Origin: Arbacia lixula
Taxonomy: Eukaryota > Echinodermata > Echinoidea > Arbacioida > Arbaciidae
Assembly (NCBI GenBank): GCA_963669155.1
Contig: OZ022593.1
Span: 5,906,368-5,970,367 of the forward strand
DNA: 64,000 nt
Reading direction: 5' to 3'
Part shown: piece after piece, positions 49,628-64,000 of the stretch
Numbering within the stretch: the first letter of the stretch is position 1
Layout of the letters: every line of letters starts with the position of its first letter
Program-made: the position numbers and the translations under genes
Notes under the pieces: generated by a model
The model's input: the letters and a program-made list of their open reading frames with translations, nothing else
Told to the model about the DNA's origin: nothing
Databases searched by the model: none

Positions 49628-50109
49628 CATAACACCAGCAGGCCATTCATCAAGGGATGGGGGTCATTCGTGGGGACTTCTTTTTAGCCTGATGTTCATT
49701 ATATCCTACAACAAACACATAAATCTTATTTTTTCTCAAGGGCTCCTTTATCATCTACTGAGGCACTTATTTTAACAACCAGGGGCTCTATCTATGGTAT
49801 AATTGTTCAATTAACTAAAACACTGAACACTACCACTTGGCTCATCCAAGACATTACTTGTACAGTATGCTTGATATCAAATATTCTGTACCAATTGTAT
49901 GTTTGGATGCGTCTTTCTCTCAGTAGCAAGCCGTGAATCACTCACAACACATCTCCATTCCAATAGTACTGAAAGGGTTATACATAAGTGTTGGTATTGT
50001 TACAATGTACAATACTTAAATGCAAGCTTTAAAAAAGACTTTCCCTCCAAGAACACACCTATGGATCTTGTACAATAAAGATCTCAAGTGATTAAGTGTA
50101 AGGTAATCA

Positions 50110-50277
50110 AAACCTAGTATTACTATCATAAATACCGCTAGTACTACTACTCTACTACTACTCATATAGCTGCTATCATACTGCAACTACTATGAGTGGC
50201 ATCAACACTATATACAGATACATTAATTACTATGACTACTAGTGCTTCTACTACCACTACTTCCATTACTACTACTG

Positions 50278-50314
<37 letters not shown>

Positions 50315-50350
50315 ATCTACTACTAGTAGCAGTACTTCTACTATTACTAG

Positions 50351-50395
<45 letters not shown>

Positions 50396-50430
50396 AATTA
50401 CTTCTACTTCTAATGCTTTTTCTTAGATTA
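50110..50430 (+). repeat. CTA trinucleotide microsatellite
   Basis: Long runs of ACTACTACT, with three near-pure blocks (about 50270-50312, 50352-50395 and shorter ones). Poly-Thr and poly-Leu frames are artefacts. Confidence 0.95.
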
Positions 50431-51800
50431 TAGCGACAACTACGGCAAAAACTACTTCTTCAACAACATACTATCATCACAATCATTGGATCAATATTTC
50501 TCTTTCTCTTCGCTAACAATCACTCATTCTAAAACTAATGCTTTTTTTACAGCAGTTTCCCTACACTACTATTCACGGCATTCTTATCTACATTCTACTT
50601 ATCTTTGCATACTCCTACAAAAGTAAAAGCCACCCTATGTGCAAGTTTAGAGCCCATGGCCAGTGGCATGCTCATGTGCCAACGCAATCCACTCTTGACT
50701 GATTGACTTGCCACGTAACAAGTGTGCGGAACCACATGTGTGCGTAATAATGTACAGGGAGAAGACAGGACCAGTGCTTCAACACTTATATCTACTTGTT
50801 TTCTATCAATCTCATGGATCACTTCCACTACACAACATCAAACTACACACATCACATGACCACATCTGATTAGTCAAAACAAGCTTTTTTTTATCACGAT
50901 TGATGTTGAGATAACATATTCTTCTATGTAAGCCTCACAAAATAAGTTTTACGAAGTTTGATATAAAAGGGTGATAAATTTCTCAAAATTGTTGTCTGAA
51001 ATATGAACAAAATGAGTAGAAATATTCTGGTGAAAGTGTAAGGAAGAAATTAATAAATGGTAAGAAAATGTTGAGTTGTTGGGGATGTAGCCAGGTACAT
51101 GACCTTGCAGAGCAATTTCAACAGTCCCATGCATTACAAATCCATGAAAAGTGATCTTCCATGTTCAAGTCAAATTTCTAATGCACAATTCCAGGGCTCA
51201 AGGCTTTGATTGGGCAAACCTCCCAACTTTCATGCTTGTCTGAATTTCCTCAAACTTTCACTGACCAGTTTTGTTCTTCTACATAATGAAGCTGTCATGA
51301 AGGTATTCTTTGATTGCAACTGGTCAGAATGTTATACTTCTAAATCACCCACAACGGCACTTGCAGTATTAAGAATTAATCAACATTTAACAAGTTTGTT
51401 TCTTGTTAATGATTGAATGAACATCATTATCTTTAGCTGACAACAAAACAAAACCAATAAAAGAAAACTTTAGTAAAAGACAAAACTTTGAGACTAACAC
51501 TTTCTAACTACTACAACAGAAGCTTGACATATTTGAGAGAAAAAAATCATTAAACGTATCACAAAATCTGTTAGTGGGTTTAGGTGCAATTTTCATGCTT
51601 ACAAAAATAACACTTGCAAACTGAAAGAGAGACTAAGAAACTAGTGGGTATACTAAGGCTGACTACCATCACCTACAAGGTTGGAGGGGGAGGGGTGGGG
51701 GTAAATCGGGGACAGAGGGGGGTGGGGGAGGGGCACACGTCAGAGCTCTAAATCTACGGTAAGGGGAGGTCAAAGGTCAATGTTAGCAAGAGTAGCCTAC

Positions 51801-51878
51801 CTTCAAATGTGTCGTCTCCTTCCGTGAGCAACTCATCGTCAGAGCAGATGTTGAGGATGGACACCAGCATCTCAGTCA
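51801..51878 (-). CDS. PPP3CA: Calcineurin A exon: end of the calcineurin B-binding helix and acidic linker
   Basis: 78 nt; acceptor GTGTCTCACAG, donor GTAGGC (51795-51800), phase 1. It encodes [20 protein letters not shown] followed by [23 protein letters not shown] closes the amphipathic helix that docks calcineurin B and starts the acidic regulatory linker. A (CAGA)n run, read as (TCTG)n, forms part of the pyrimidine-rich tract of the acceptor. Confidence 0.96.
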
Positions 51879-51938
51879 CTGTGAGACACAGACAGACAGA
51901 CAGACAGACAAACATAATTAGGAATCAAGCATGGGCCT

Positions 51939-52300
51939 GGTGGGTGTTTCACCAAGCTGTTCTTAAGCTAAGAACAACTTGACGCATGACTGGTGACCCG
52001 TTCTTCTGCTAAATCAGATACTCAATCATTTTGATTTCCATCCGCTGAAGTTGAAATCTAATCTTTATAAATTAACATTCATGTTGTTGACAAGCATCTG
52101 AATACAAAGTTTATGATTTGCTAAATTTGACAAGCGTCTGAATACAAAGTTTATGATTTGCTAAATTTGATTAGCATCATTGGAAATTAACTCCCACTAT
52201 TTTAATACAGGAACACATTTGGCAAAAGAGCACAAGGAGGGATCACCAGTCCTGTGTAAAGTCGTTCTTAGCTTAAGAACAACTTAGTGAAACACCACCC
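51939..52300. mobile_element. Family IV MITE in a calcineurin A intron
   Basis: The left end GGTGGGTGTTTCACCAAGCT, GTTCTTAAGCTAAGAACAAC and the right end GTTCTTAGCTTAAGAACAAC, TTAGTGAAACACCACCC are complementary. Inner GACTGGTGACCC pairs with GGATCACCAGTC. A 43-bp direct duplication (about 52088-52130 and 52131-52172, GACAAGCATCTGAATACAAA) sits inside. A terminal fragment of the same family is at 24395-24440. Confidence 0.87.
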
Positions 52301-52813
52301 TGGTTCATCAACTTATTGTTATACTGTCAAAGTTAAACCAGGGAGGTGTTTAGAAGGAGAAACAAGTCGAGCATAATATATTCAATCATCTGCACGGATA
52401 GTACAGCATGCTAATGACTGTCAGAAGCAATACACATTCATGGCAAGTCCTGTGCTCAGCACCGCCATTTAGAGCATGTCAACTTGGAAAGGTATATCTT
52501 TAATTCCCAATGTTGTCACTAAAAGCTATGTTTCTTATCACATTATTATCAAACAAGCATGCATGGGACCTACATGTATACTCATGGTAGGACAACTGCC
52601 ATGTTTGTGGGCCCCTGCACCAGAATAACACGGGTGCATTTTGGCACCAGAAATGCACAGAACTCCTATAGTCTAGCAGCATTTTTTGTTTCTGGAACAC
52701 ACCCTATGAACATGGTCTTTTGTGACTAGAAAAAAACTTGGAAGGACCCTTTGAAATGTTGCCCGTATACATTGGTCTTTTGTTTCTCAGACAAAGTTGA
52801 AAAGAGACCCTTA

Positions 52814-53044
<231 letters not shown>

Positions 53045-53045
53045 T

Positions 53046-53488
53046 TAAAGACAAACAAATTGCGTAAGTCATGAAACTCGGCAGGAATCAGCAGTATACC
53101 CCAATGATACTGTCATAGCTTCACAAACATTTTCCAGGAAAGTGAAAAAACTATCCTTATTTACGTTTGAAACGCACAAACTATAGTCTACTATCCTAAT
53201 TGTATTGTCCATCTCACCATGCGATGCAGGCATTGCTCCCATGGAATGCATGCACTGTGGGGCGACTGGAACGGCCCATAGCGCACAACGGTCTTCGGTC
53301 TCTAGGCTAAAGGTTTCGGATGACCCGCCCAAAATCTCCTCAAAATCTAGTGACCGCTTTAACTTTGCTCTAAGTCAATTTCCAGTTCTGTTGTGATAGA
53401 AGTTCTGATGTAGTATCTTCTTTCATTTTCTGTGCTTTTTACCAAATTCTCTTTTTTTTTACCTGCAAAAGGGACACCCTATCTTTAA
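53046..53488. mobile_element. Family III foldback element (complete copy)
   Basis: Starts TAAAGACAAACAAATTGCGT, AAGTCATGAAACTCGGCAGG and ends TTACCTGCAAAAGGGACACC, CTATCTTTAA. Its left terminal repeat has decayed while the right is intact. It is the best copy for showing the LINE-free structure of 7553-8181. Confidence 0.85.
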
Positions 53489-56540
<3,052 letters not shown>

Positions 56541-57525
56541 TTAACCCTCTCACGACCATTATCTCAAAGCACGATTGACTGAGTACATGGCACATCTATA
56601 TTTTGTCCTGGCGGCTTCAATATGTTAGGTTTAATTGGGAGAACAAGCTATGCCATCAACTTTAACACAGAATAATCCCCTAATCCTAGGTGTATTGGGG
56701 AAAACGGATAGGGGATATTGGTATTTCATATTAAAGGACTCGTAATGGGATACTAACATGAAAATAAATAATGTTCAACTTATGCCTTACACACTGAACA
56801 CATAGCACCAGGCTTTCAACAAGTTTAACAATCTATCCAACTTATTGAAAAGAAATATTTCACTCTCTTGCAATGATAAACATTATAGTTTGCATTGATA
56901 TGTGGGGAAACCCTAAGGTCAAAATCTGCATCAATTGCTTTAAATATACATAAAATCTGAATTTGCTAGTAAATGGTCTGTTACATGTTTGGGCAAAATA
57001 AACTTCCTTTCAAAATGTTCATCTATTATTACTGAGATTGGTAGCAGTGCTATGTTGACCATCCTCAACTACTTGCACAGAAGCTGCGAAATTTGTCATT
57101 TTTGTTGTACATCCTTTGCGAGACTGGTTAAATGTGCAAATATGTAATTTAAACATTTCCAATTTGTTGCTAATTTGAAGCTGATTGAATAATCTTGCCA
57201 GTATTAGCTTTGAAATATCATTACACTTAAATGTGATACATATAATCAACAGTTGATTCTTCTTCTGCATGAAATCTATGTTGCTTCCTTTGTGCATCTC
57301 TCATATTTTAATACTCGATATCAAAAGGTATAGCCTTGAAACACAACATTTGCTGCGCGTGTTTCCAAATGAATTATGCAGAATGGGAGAGTCTGCTAAT
57401 GGCCCCTCTCTCCCCGAGAACTGCTCCTCACCGCCTTCTCCTCATTCTCCTCTTTCTTGGAGGAGGAGGAGGGCGAGGGAGAGGGAGAAGGGGAGAGAAA
57501 TCAAAGATGACATCTTGCCACTTAC

Positions 57526-57603
57526 CCAGTATCCTGAGCTTCGTGCGCTCGGATTATTGAAAGAAGGTTATTCTGTTGTAGGAAATCGCAACATGCTGCG
57601 TAG
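57526..57603 (-). CDS. PPP3CA: Calcineurin A exon: metal-ligand RAHEAQD segment (first exon in the window)
   Basis: 78 nt; acceptor CTTTCCTCCTGCAG, donor GTAAGT (57520-57525), phase 2, joining to G of exon 56417-56511 to give Gly. It encodes [20 protein letters not shown] followed by EAQDTG. The His of RAHE corresponds to human His281, one of the dinuclear metal ligands. It departs most from vertebrate sequences at YAACCD (YPAVCE). It is easily missed because purine-rich sequence opens longer false frames on the other strand. Confidence 0.95.
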
Positions 57604-60359
57604 CTGCAGGAGGAAAGGGGAGAAAAAGAGAGACGGGGGGAGAAAGAAAACATAATGTCAGAATAACTTGCATGATGAATGCACTACCTCAGCAGCGTGT
57701 TTAAAAGGACTTGACTGCAATTAATATCACCTGTTAAAATGGTATCATTCCTTTGAAGAGAATTACTCATTGCAGCAGGTGTGGTCGTAATTCTTCCTCT
57801 TCTCCCCCCAAACACACTGTAATGGCCATTACAAGATTCACAAGAACAATCACAATTGCTTAGCTTTATCATCATAATTATACTAATGATATCAATGATG
57901 CAAACAGTACAGCTTAGTAATCACTTTTTTTTAATTATGGTATGATTATTACTATTAAAATCATCCCTATCAAAGCTGATATTTTATCACGTTATTAGTG
58001 AAATTGTAGCACCTCTTTATCATTGTTTACCAACAAGACTTAATGACACAAATGCAAAGGAGTAATGAATGATCAAAAATGGAGTATATAATTCAATTTT
58101 CAGCTTGTCGGCAAAGAAACAAACTGCACTGGATATTGCTTTTCTCTCTGGAATACCTCTCTCCTGCATATCATACTAGCATGAACTCTCATCTTTCCTA
58201 CTGGCGCATCTTTGCCACCAATGATAATAATAACAGACAAATTCTACTTTGATTTCTGCTTATATAACATGAACACTTGCAGCCAGCTCCTAACCTTGCC
58301 TCTAAGGTGTGGGCAGGCAGATTTTTAGAGCTAATAATGATTTGGTGATTATACGGCAGCAAGGATGAACATGCAGGTTCACATGGAACCGTGGATCCAA
58401 TGACGCCTTCTCCCATATAGCCCGGCATGACACAACTGTTCAACTCCTATCCACGCCCATACAGGGCAGTCCATTTAAGTGTGAACACAACACGCCATTC
58501 CTGATTCACGGAATAAGCCCGATCACAAAATGACAATGCAAATAAGTGTGCTTTGTGTGTGTACAGCTCTCGTCTGAGCACAACGCACTATTCCTGTTCC
58601 ATGGAATAAGCCTTGTTATACATCGCAGCACCAGTATCAGGCTCTTGGCTTCATTATAAACAGTGCTTGGTCCTGAGATGGTTAACCTGCAAAGTAAATG
58701 GGCCATTGTATCCAATGCCCTTTGGCAAATTCTGCAACTTTTCCCTCAGAGGAATCTCATTGAGAGCATTTTATGTAACTCTAATGTGATGGAGACCCAC
58801 CACAGTATGTGTCTGTCCGAACAGCCTTCATTTGTAGCTGATAAAATCTGTGTGTTTACACGGGGAGGATCAGCGGGCAGGCGTCACATGAGACCTTGCA
58901 TAGGATACCATGATCCCATGAAAGATACCACTGACAGACGGCCAGCCAGAAATAGGGGGAAGAAGGGAGGGGGGTCCTCCAGGAATACAGCCACAGCTTC
59001 ATCCACACAACCCAGTTTTCACTAGCTTTTCAACTAGCTCCGAGCACAAACCCAGGCCTACCACCCTTAATCAAAACATTTCCAAATTTGAAAGGCTGAG
59101 AAATCAATATTCTGATGAAAAAATATCAGTATTTTCAAATGAAGACAAAAGAACAACACATGACCTAGAACTTAACTCTTCATAAATCTCAGGATGAAAT
59201 ACTGTCCTTGGCAGCTCTGGCACAAGGGCATGGAGTGTTGATACAGAGACGACGTGCATACATCTTCATCTATACAACCCAGTTTTCACAACTCGCTCCT
59301 AGCCCAAACCTGACACTACTGTAGGTCGAAAGAGTCTTAATGCATAAAGTAGGCGCAATCCTAGGAGGGGGGGGGGGGGTAGGGGGATATTTATTCATTT
59401 GACTTCTGTTTAGTACACATGCTATGAGACAGTATTGATCATTATTTTAAGAGGAAATATATTTTATCGGGGAAAACATCAATATGAACTATAATTCTAG
59501 AGGCAATCAGCAATTAATCAACAATTTAAAGGGAGAAAGAGGATGTTTAAGTCGACAGTGTTGATAATTATTTCTGAGGTAATTGTACACCAATAAAAGC
59601 AATGATTATTAAAAACTGGTGTATTGTCAAGCAGTTCAACTCGTATCCTACCAAATACAAGAAAATTGTACTGGCTGGCATCTCGTTCTTGCTGCTACAT
59701 TTTAATGCATAACTCCTGGATTCCTTCAAAACTTCATCTGAATTGCAGCTTTCCTGATTTGATGGAGTCGGAACCATTTAACCATAATCCTGTACATGAC
59801 ACAAAATGATATCTCACACAGGCTTCCCCCTACACAATCCCATCTTGGTTACTTCACCTCGTAACCCAAAATTACGAGGGGATAACGTCCGAATCACCCA
59901 CTCAAAATCCCATCCACTCATCACTTTCCCTCTCCCGCCAAATACGGACCGAGTTACAAACTGGGTTCAAGGAAAAGGAATATCGTCTAATTATGTACAT
60001 ATCTGTACAATACGCAGACAGAATTACCCCCACACATACGCACTCTACTCCATCCCAATACCTACTGACTTCCTACACCTAAAAAATATGGTTGCTTGTG
60101 TGACGTGCCGAGTGTGTACATACAATTATGGTATTATTATGCATGCCTACCGTCCCACCTTCCGCAATGTACATGTACATGTAGTAGTATCTGACAGTAA
60201 ATAAGCAGGCAATAGCCTTACACGCAGTAACAAAACGCAGTGTATTATATTCATTACACTGCTAACTGCCAAGAGTCAATGAGGCATTGCCTGGGAGATG
60301 CATGGCCATGCAAATGTATAATCCTGCTCTCCCCTGTAGGCCCTGGCAGCTTGGTGAAC

Positions 60360-61600
60360 AGGAAGAGAGAAGAGGGGGAGAAAGAAGGATAGGGAGGGGG
60401 GTACAGAAAAAAAGGGGGAGAAAGGGAGAGGGTGGAGAGGGGAGGGGGAGGGGGAGGGGGAGGGGGAGGGGGAAAGGAGGGAGGGGGGAAAGGAGGGAGG
60501 GGGAGGGGAAAGGGGGGGAGATAATGGAATATGTGATGGAGGGAAGAAAGGAGAGGGGGAGAGGAGAGAGGGAGAGGAGAGAGGGAGAGGAGAGAGGGGG
60601 AGGAGAGAGGGAGAGGAGAGAGGGGGAGGAGAGAGGGAGAGGAGAGAGGGGGAGGGAGAGGAGAGAGGGAGAGGAGAGAGAGGGAGGGAGAGGAGGGAGA
60701 GGAGAGAGAGGGAGGGAGAGGAGAGAGGGAGAGGAGAGAGGGAGAGGAGAGAGGGAGAGGAGAGAGGGAGAGGGGAGAAGAGAGGGGGGAGGGGGGGAGG
60801 GAACGGGGGGAGAGGGGAGAGGGAAGAGGGAGGGAAAGGGGGAAGGGGGAAAGGGGGAAAGGGGAAAGGGGGAGGGAAGGGGGAGGGGGAAAGGGAGAAA
60901 CAGGGAGGGGGGGGGGTTAACAGAAAAGGGGGTGGAGGGAAGAGAGAAGGGGATAGAAAGGAAAGGGAGAGAAGTAAAGTAAGAAGCAATGAAGGAAGAG
61001 GCAGATGGAAGGGAAAGGAAGGAAAAAAGAAAGATGAAGTGAAGTAAGGGAGGGAAGTAAGGGAGGGAAGTGAGGGAGGGAGGGAGGCAAGTGAGGGAGG
61101 GAGGCAAGTGAGGGAGGGAGGCAAGTGAGGGAGGGAAGTGAGGGAGGGATGGAGGAAGGGAGGGAGGGAAGAGAGGGAGAGGGATGGGTACCGGATGATG
61201 AATAGCCAGCGGTAGGAGAATTGAAAGGCTGAGAAAGGGTTCAAGTGATGGAAAGAGGTGGGTAGAGGGGGAAAAAGAGGGAAAGAGAGGGAGAGAGAAG
61301 AAAGGACATGGCAGGTGAGCGAAAGAGTGGGAGAGAACGGGAAGGGTAAATGTGTGAGTGAGAGGAGGGCGAGTTAGGGGTTGTGAGTGCATGGGGTAAT
61401 GGGTAAATAGGGGGGGGGGGAGAGGGGGAAAGAGGCGAATGGTAAGTAGAGGAGATTGGAGAATAGTGAAAGGAGAATGGGGAGAGTGGAGGAGAGTAAA
61501 GGGGAATGGAGGAGTGTGAAAGAGAGAGGAGAGGAGGAGAGAGGAGAGAGGAGGGACAGAGAAGGTAAGTACAGAATCAAGGAGAGCAAAGGACAGTGAA
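60360..61600 (+). repeat. 1.2-kb polypurine (GA/GGGA) tract
   Basis: Almost only A and G on the plus strand, with GAGAGGGAGAGGAGAGAGGG-type repeats (60540-60780), AAAGGGGGAAAGGGGGA mirror-like units (60830-60900) and GAAGTGAGGGAGGGAGGGAG repeats (61040-61180). The 500-codon proline/serine/leucine frame on the minus strand is produced by this composition and is not a gene. Confidence 0.95.
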
Positions 61601-62279
61601 AAGACGTGGGGGACAAAATGGGTATTAAAAACAGAGGTATAAAAAACCAAATAAACAAGAAAAAGGCCGGACATCCCTTTAACCCATAGCCTGCCCCAAT
61701 GAATAGAGCCCAGAGCCACGCCGCTAATCGCCATTGTGCCAGCCCCAAAGTCGCCGTGTGCCAAGTTTATTTTGAGGCCTTTTCAGTTGCGCTTTATTTT
61801 CTGTACTGCCATGTTTGAGCCACTATATTTTTAAACCGATACACTTTTACAGAAAAACTTTTACATAAAAGATGTAAGAAAATAGAAAATGTTATCAGTT
61901 TTATTATGGACTCCAGTCCTTGCAATAGGGAGGCATATTGATGATATGATCAAATATAAAACGCTAAATTACTCAAAGAATAGCTAATCTGACCAGGTGT
62001 AGACGAAGACACTGACCAGAAACCGATTATCTGGTGCGTGCAATGTGATGAATAATAGCGCATGTGAAGCATTCAGTTCAGTGTAATAAGTATGAACAAT
62101 AACCGCTATTACGAATGTGAGCATGCATGCACAAAGAAGCGTAGCAGTGGCTCGCTCGCGAAGGAGCTGAGCTATGGCATGGTGAGAGTTAATGGAGTAC
62201 ATGGTATGTCCCTATTTCATATTCTGAAGACTGAATTGAGAAGGATGTTGTCATTTTGGCCCAAGTCAGAATCGTCCAC

Positions 62280-62425
62280 CTTCTACCAGGTACCTGTTTA
62301 TACTCGTGGGTTGAGAGCAGCGATGTATTAGAAGTATCTTGCTGAAGGACACTGGTGCTTTAGGTGGGTTTGAACCTGGGACTTTGAGAATTTCAGTCAT
62401 ATTGCACAACCACTTTACCACGGCG
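62280..62425 (-). mobile_element. tRNA-derived SINE remnant
   Basis: On the minus strand, CGCCGTGGTAAAGTGGTTGT (A-box-like TGGTAAAGTGGTTG) is followed about 40 bases later by GGTTCAAACCC (B-box-like). Farther on are CACCAGTGTCCTTCAGCA and CTCAACCCACGAGTATAAAC, AGGTACCTGG. The same block order occurs at 39010-39350, so both belong to one SINE type. Confidence 0.7.
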
Positions 62426-62690
62426 GAGGGGAAGGGAAGGGGGAGGGATGGGGAAAGATAAGGGGGCGTGATGAGGGATGGGGTGAGGAAAGGGGAGGGG
62501 GAAGAGTGAGGAGAGGAAAGGGGGAGGAGTGAGAAAAGGGAAGGGGGAAGGGAGGGGTTAGGTAAGGGAAGGGGGAGGGATGGGGTGAAGGAATGGAAGG
62601 GGGAGCGACAGAGAAAGAGAAGAGGAGGGGAGGGGTGGGGAAAGGGAAGGGTGAAGGGTGCAGTAGAGAAAGGGAAGGGGGAAGGTAAGG
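62425..62690 (+). repeat. GGGAAAGG purine-rich tract
   Basis: Repeated GGGAAGGGGGAGGGATGGGG units with an approximate period of 40-50 bp next to the SINE remnant. Confidence 0.92.
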
Positions 62691-64000
62691 TTGGCGTAGG
62701 CTCTTTAAGATGAAAAGTCAAAGATGGACTGAAGACACATGTCTGTAAAACAGGTCTCCACACACACACACTCACATCTTGCTGGGAGGTGACAAGGCCG
62801 TACCAGGCAGACCACAGCTCAGGAGGAAATAACATTTCACAACATTAAAGCTGAACGCAGCTAGCATATGAAGCCCCCCTCAAGGCCATCTTTTCTCTCG
62901 GCCAACCGTCAAGGCGAACCCCGGACGAGGGAAGCAAATTAAACTATCAACGCTAAGTTGTATTGACATTGTCTGGGGCGAGGGATGGTGGGAGAGGGGC
63001 GCTGACAGTAAAACGCATCAATTATGGGAAAAGAGACGAGAGGGTACGCGTGGAGGGAGGTCGAAAAGGAAGACTGACATCGCGAGTGCCAAGAAGGAGC
63101 AAAACGAGATCTAAATAAAAAATTAAATCACTCCAAAGAGGTGATGAAGGAGTTATAAAACGGGAGAAGGAAATTACTGACACGAAAATTCACGGCTGTC
63201 ACTCTAGAGTATGGATGGTTAAGTGAACATTCTCAAACGCCAGAAATACGTCTGTTTCTCTCAATTGAATATCACTTTAAGAATGTCTAGAATAAAGTCA
63301 AAAATGCCATAAGCCATGGAAGAATGAACTGATCAGCTTTATCTATCTGAACAGAGTTCAGGCTTCTTGCCTTATTAGTCAGTCAGTCAGTTATTCACTG
63401 AGTCCATCGGTCTGTATCAACAAGTCTGAAATCACAGACCAACTCTTATGTATGTGTACACAACTGTTGAAGACTCAAGCATTAATTAAGATGCTAGTTT
63501 TGTGTTACAGACACACATTTTGAGACAGCGTCACAATTGGGTCTGAGCCTGGCAACTATCTTCTAATCGTGTTAATATCATAGGTCATAGCAAAGGAGGG
63601 AGGGGGGATACATGAAGTAACAAATTCCCTACGCATATGGCAGATACAGAGAGTGCTTCATCCAGCTTTCTGCACTGGAATCAGTATCAGCAGAAGTGAG
63701 TCTTGAATAAATTACGAAAAAAGTGTGTATACATAACATGTATGATCTAGCCAGAATCAATCAGTATTTGAAAGTGGATATAACCACACAATCGAATTGA
63801 AAGGCTTCAGGTGCATGATCGACATATCCCATATTCAGGTAGCTTGAAACAGCTCTATCACACCTGAACGCTAATCATTTGATTTGATTTACCCAACGAC
63901 TTTGAGAATCTTGCTTCATATCTGGGCTACGCCCAACAACCTTAGTACCTGGGCAACTGTACTACTTCAACAATTTTGCTGCAGTTCAAAGCTACAAGGA

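Larger units (their letters stand above)
35850..51800. other. Calcineurin A 32-kb intron, 5' half
   Basis: No further exon fitting calcineurin A was found. It holds TIR elements (36731-37247, 37748-37910), LINE and SINE pieces (39020-40140), perfect hairpin 43562-43655, family II and III copies, minisatellite 49187-49627 and a CTA repeat, listed separately. A 73-codon minus-strand frame at 41077-41295 is discussed in findings. Confidence 0.65.
57604..64000. other. Calcineurin A intron upstream of the RAHEAQD exon
   Basis: At least 6.4 kb without a recognisable exon. The exons for the N-terminal catalytic half (metal ligands Asp, His, Asn and the start of the protein) should lie to the right of the window. 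The sequence contains a G run (59366-59380), the polypurine tracts and SINE remnant listed separately, and otherwise unique AT-rich DNA. Confidence 0.7.

Noticed and set aside
50196..50433. Poly-Thr and poly-Leu frames
   Set aside because: CTA trinucleotide repeat read in two frames.
57269..57655. 128-codon plus-strand frame opposite the RAHEAQD exon
   Set aside because: It is a shadow of the calcineurin A exon on the other strand plus a GA-rich patch.
60262..61764. A 500-codon minus-strand open frame and overlapping 200-320-codon frames
   Set aside because: Composition is almost only Pro, Ser, Leu and Phe, produced by the polypurine tract. No domain, no splice context, and several frames are open at once.

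Overview
The window reads as eukaryotic, most likely a marine invertebrate deuterostome, with an echinoderm such as a sea urchin the best guess. The evidence is short exons with GT/AG splice sites, kilobase introns, AT-rich DNA, very many short foldback (MITE-like) elements, LINE 3' ends with a GCGCTATATAAAT motif, tRNA-derived SINE fragments and long microsatellites. The species cannot be fixed from the sequence. No bacterial-type operon, CRISPR array, rRNA or intact tRNA gene was recognised.

Two protein genes can be supported, both on the minus strand. Gene A (about 1-4521) is the 5' part of an uncharacterised multi-pass membrane protein. Five exons (4407-4518, 3581-3748, 2283-2381, 1452-1650, 516-727) join in frame with consistent phases and give about 263 codons. 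The gene runs off the left edge of the window. Gene B (16626-57603) is the 3' two thirds of the calcineurin A (protein phosphatase 2B catalytic subunit) gene. Seven exons plus one optional 30-nt micro-exon were rebuilt by hand: 57526-57603, 56417-56511, 52876-53001, 51801-51878, [35820-35849], 19592-19676, 17432-17529 and 16626-16738. They run from the end of the phosphatase fold (RAHEAQD motif) through the calcineurin B-binding helix, the calmodulin-binding segment and the autoinhibitory segment to a stop codon. The exons for the N-terminal catalytic half lie beyond the right edge.

The most interesting coding signal is the 30-nt micro-exon in the 32-kb intron of gene B. It has a good acceptor and donor, keeps the frame whether included or skipped, and would add ten small or acidic residues just before the calmodulin-binding region.

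Everything else is intronic or intergenic. 4522-16625 separates the two genes and must hold the 3' UTR of gene B and probably the promoter and 5' UTR of gene A. The non-coding DNA is dominated by several recurring foldback families, called here I to IV and by position. They include a clean nested insertion (family I inside family III at 4737-4872), a 5'-truncated LINE inserted into a family III copy (7553-8181), near-perfect hairpins (3210-3546, 43562-43655, 23399-23470), diverged tandem repeats beside gene B exons, an 18-bp minisatellite (49187-49627), and large microsatellite or polypurine tracts (33866-34405, 50144-50430, 55404-55820, 60360-61600).
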